This document shows, piece by piece, positions 5,376 through 6,451 of a stretch of DNA of 6,451 bases. The notes beneath the pieces are model-generated. The model did not search any database. It worked only from the letters and a program-made list of their open reading frames with translations, and was not told where the DNA came from. Positions within the stretch are counted from its first letter, which is position 1; the number at the start of each line of letters is the position of its first letter. Source of the stretch: Rhizobium sp. Q54 (GTDB lineage Bacteria > Pseudomonadota > Alphaproteobacteria > Rhizobiales > Beijerinckiaceae); the NCBI GenBank assembly GCA_945901195.1, contig CAMDKB010000269.1:1-6451 (forward strand), written 5' to 3'. The translations under genes and the position numbers were made by a program.

Positions 5376-5786
5376 TCACAACGCTGTAAACGTCAATTCA
5401 CCAGCAGATTCCAGAGCGAGCTCGAATGTGACTTCGGCGGAATATTCGCCGCGATAGTCAAGGCTCGAGATCTGGAAAACGCCCTCGATTATTCCAAAGG
5501 AAGGAACAATGACTTGCCAGCGCCGGATCAAACCATCGAAAAATATCTGGCGAACCATGGCGTCAGATGTTGCGTCCTTGAATATACCCGTGCCCGCGAT
5601 ACTGGCCCGGCGAACACCGGCCCCAGCCAGCAATTCACGCCAGCGGCCAGAGGATTCCTGATTTGTTATATCAACAGCATCGGCGTTCAGCGCCAGCCTC
5701 TGCGTGCGCAGACCCGCGACACTGACCATTGCATTTGTACCATCGTCGACCTTCAGAATAAGGTCCTTGCCTCGTTGAGCGGACAT
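5376..5786 (-). CDS. GTA major tail (tail tube) protein, g9-like
   Basis: From the internal ATG at 5786 the product is 136 residues, the normal size of RcGTA g9 tail tube proteins. It matches the TIGR02126-type major tail protein: MSAQRGKDLILKVDDG at the N-terminus, VAGLRTQRLALNADAVDITN, GRWRELLAGAGVRRASIAGT, then DGLIRRWQVIVPSFGIIEG, FQISSLDYRGEYSAEVTFEL and ALESAGELTFTAL at the end. The subunits would stack as hexameric rings to form the tail tube. GGAG at 5794-5797, 7 bases before the ATG, supports an independent start. The frame is nevertheless open upstream into the g8-like gene. The TGA stop overlaps the ribosome binding site of g10. The protein itself looks intact. Confidence 0.93.
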   Translation of the reverse strand: MSAQRGKDLILKVDDGTNAMVSVAGLRTQRLALNADAVDITNQESSGRWRELLAGAGVRRASIAGTGIFKDATSDAMVRQIFFDGLIRRWQVIVPSFGIIEGVFQISSLDYRGEYSAEVTFELALESAGELTFTAL

Positions 5787-6230
5787 GAAGGGACTCCATT
5801 TGGAACAGATATTTTTGAAACAGATATTTTCGGTGATGACACGAAAGTTCTGCCGTGAGCGCCACGCCCGCCCGTTGGCCTCTCGCCGTGTCTCGATTGA
5901 TTGTTCGAGGATTGAAATCAGCTTGTGGCCAATCATGGTTATCGTGGCAGCTGCAAGCGATTCACTTATAATTTGCGAGACCTCCAGAGCCGCCGCCGGA
6001 CCGTGGTGCTGTGTCCAGACATCGATAATCAAAGCATGCTCTGCACCTGTATCAGACGATGTCGACCAGTCGCGGCTTCGTACATCACCAAAACTGACGT
6101 AGGGCATCTCGGCGTTGGGCGGGGCCTCTTCAAATACTTTTGCGCCGCCAAGCCTGTCCAGCAGAGGTGGAAATGACTCAAGCGTTGCCCTCACTGCACC
6201 ACGCAAGGCGATTGTTGCGGAGATCGTCAT
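5376..6230 (-). CDS. GTA tail terminator (g8-like, DUF3168) read through in frame into the tail tube gene
   Basis: The frame from ATG 6230 runs 284 codons. Residues 1 to about 134 are a DUF3168 protein like RcGTA g8: ATIALRGAVRATLESFPPLL, KVFEEAPPNAEMPYVSFGDV, TGAEHALIIDVWTQHHG, and the end GRAWRSRQNFRVITE. DUF3168 genes normally stop about here. In this copy no stop occurs; 14 residues (NICFKNICSKWSPF) lead straight to the Met of the tail tube protein at residue 149. AGGAGA at 6238-6243 supports the ATG at 6230, and the upstream g7 remnant ends in a TGA that overlaps it (ATGA). The terminator protein caps the tail tube at the head end. A C-terminal fusion could block that role; a stop-loss mutation linked to the local tandem duplication is the simplest explanation. 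Confidence 0.88.
   Translation of the reverse strand: MTISATIALRGAVRATLESFPPLLDRLGGAKVFEEAPPNAEMPYVSFGDVRSRDWSTSSDTGAEHALIIDVWTQHHGPAAALEVSQIISESLAAATITMIGHKLISILEQSIETRREANGRAWRSRQNFRVITENICFKNICSKWSPFMSAQRGKDLILKVDDGTNAMVSVAGLRTQRLALNADAVDITNQESSGRWRELLAGAGVRRASIAGTGIFKDATSDAMVRQIFFDGLIRRWQVIVPSFGIIEGVFQISSLDYRGEYSAEVTFELALESAGELTFTAL
5794..5797 (-). promoter_or_regulatory. Internal ribosome binding site for the tail tube gene
   Basis: GGAG on the minus strand, 7 bases before the internal ATG at 5786. It indicates that the tail tube gene was, and may still be, translated separately from the g8-like frame. Confidence 0.65.
5802..5831 (-). repeat. 15-bp imperfect tandem duplication at the g8/g9 junction
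   Basis: Plus-strand units GGAACAGATATTTTT (5802-5816) and GAAACAGATATTTTC (5817-5831) are identical at 13 of 15 positions. Being a multiple of three, the duplication adds five codons without shifting frame (ENICF then KNICS on the minus strand). It lies exactly where the g8-like coding sequence should end. Confidence 0.85.
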
Positions 6231-6334
6231 GATGCTATCTCCTGGCAATGGCAGACCAGAAGGCGACGATGCGGATCGGCATCCTGCGGTGTGAGAATCT
6301 TAAAGGCACTTCTAAAAACTCTTCGCGAATTTAA
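6227..6334 (-). pseudogene. 3' end of a GTA head-tail adaptor/stopper gene (g7-like), cut by an insertion sequence
   Basis: An open minus-strand frame of 35 codons ends in TGA (6227-6229), overlapping the g8-like ATG as ATGA. It encodes LNSRRVFRSAFKILTPQDAD followed by PHRRLLVCHCQEIAS. The pattern F-(R/K)-I, a short acidic turn, R-(Y/L)-L-x-C and a final QE matches the C-terminus of g7-type head-tail adaptors, and the position just before g8 is right. The same frame meets TAG at 6336-6338, within the presumed insertion sequence. No start codon or upstream two thirds of the gene is present, so this is only the remaining tail of a disrupted gene. Confidence 0.72.
6331..6334. repeat. Possible TTAA target site copy beside an insertion sequence
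   Basis: TTAA fits the YTAR target preference of IS5-group elements. Placing the element boundary after it keeps the g7-like frame open up to the boundary, whereas using the neighbouring CTAG as target would put a TAG stop in frame. The matching copy would lie outside the window, so this is tentative. Confidence 0.3.
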
Positions 6335-6451
6335 CTAGCTGTGATTCACTATGCTTCATTGACGATTTGAATCGGAGCGCTCCTTATGCCCAAGCAAGCC
6401 GGCTTATTTGATCGCGCGGATCGGACGGCCAAACTATTGAGAACTCGTGAT
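6335..6451 (+). mobile_element. Left end of an insertion sequence, probably IS5-type (partial)
   Basis: The GTA-like coding ends abruptly at about 6334 and is followed by about 50 noncoding bases and a plus-strand transposase start. A left terminal inverted repeat would be expected to begin near CTAGCTGTGATTCACT (6335-6350), but its partner is outside the window. The upstream noncoding part also holds a GATTCA (6343-6348) / TGAATC (6368-6373) inverted pair. The boundary and family are inferred. Confidence 0.5.
6386..6451 (+). CDS. Transposase, N-terminal fragment (probably IS5 family; runs off the window)
   Basis: An ATG at 6386 with GGAG at 6374-6377 (8-base spacer) opens 22 codons to the window edge. 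The product begins MPKQAGLFDRADRTAKLLRT. A short leader (M-P/S-x-Q-x-G-L/F-F-D) followed by x-x-DR and a hydrophobic helix is a common opening of IS5-family DDE transposases in Proteobacteria. It is the only plus-strand gene in the window and lies at a point where the GTA-like cluster is broken. Only the extreme N-terminus is visible, with no catalytic residues, so the family call is moderate. Confidence 0.5.
   Translation, partial: MPKQAGLFDRADRTAKLLRTRD

Noticed and set aside
6374..6383. Perfect 10-bp palindrome GGAGCGCTCC overlapping the transposase ribosome binding site
   Set aside because: A hairpin would have only about three base pairs once a loop is allowed, so it is probably chance or a weak effect on translation.

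Overview
The window looks alphaproteobacterial. It carries the tail half of a Rhodobacter capsulatus-type gene transfer agent (RcGTA-like) cluster, a class of chromosomal prophage-derived clusters common in Alphaproteobacteria. The order of families (head-tail adaptor end, DUF3168, major tail protein, GTA gp10, DUF2376, short tape measure, DUF2460, DUF2163) is the RcGTA g7-g13 order. Family calls come from recognising protein motifs by eye; no database search was run. All genes run on the minus strand except a transposase start at the right edge.

Layout in transcription order (right to left). At 6335-6451 lies the left end of an insertion sequence with the start of a plus-strand, probably IS5-type, transposase. 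It abuts the last 35 codons of a g7-like gene (6227-6334). Next come g8-like (tail terminator) and g9-like (tail tube), joined in one open frame through a 15-bp tandem duplication; g10-like, cut by an in-frame TAA; g10.1-like (DUF2376); g11-like (tape measure); g12-like (distal tail); and g13-like (hub), which loses its C-terminal domain and reads in frame into a GH108 endolysin. Then follow a small two-segment holin-like protein, an Rz-like inner-membrane spanin and an overlapping out-of-frame Rz1-like lipoprotein. Homologues of g14 (peptidase) and g15 (megatron) are absent where they would be expected.

The last part (1-1380) appears to be an unrelated host operon: a secreted PepSY-like protein, an OmpR/PhoB-type response regulator, and the start of a sensor histidine kinase that runs off the left edge.

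Interpretation. The tail module has at least four separate lesions (IS insertion in g7, stop loss between g8 and g9, nonsense codon in g10, truncation of g13 with loss of g14-g15), so it probably cannot build a normal particle. The endolysin, holin and spanin genes all look intact with good ribosome binding sites. That contrast between a damaged tail module and a complete lysis cassette is the most interesting point. I found no novel enzyme system, CRISPR array, tRNA or rRNA.
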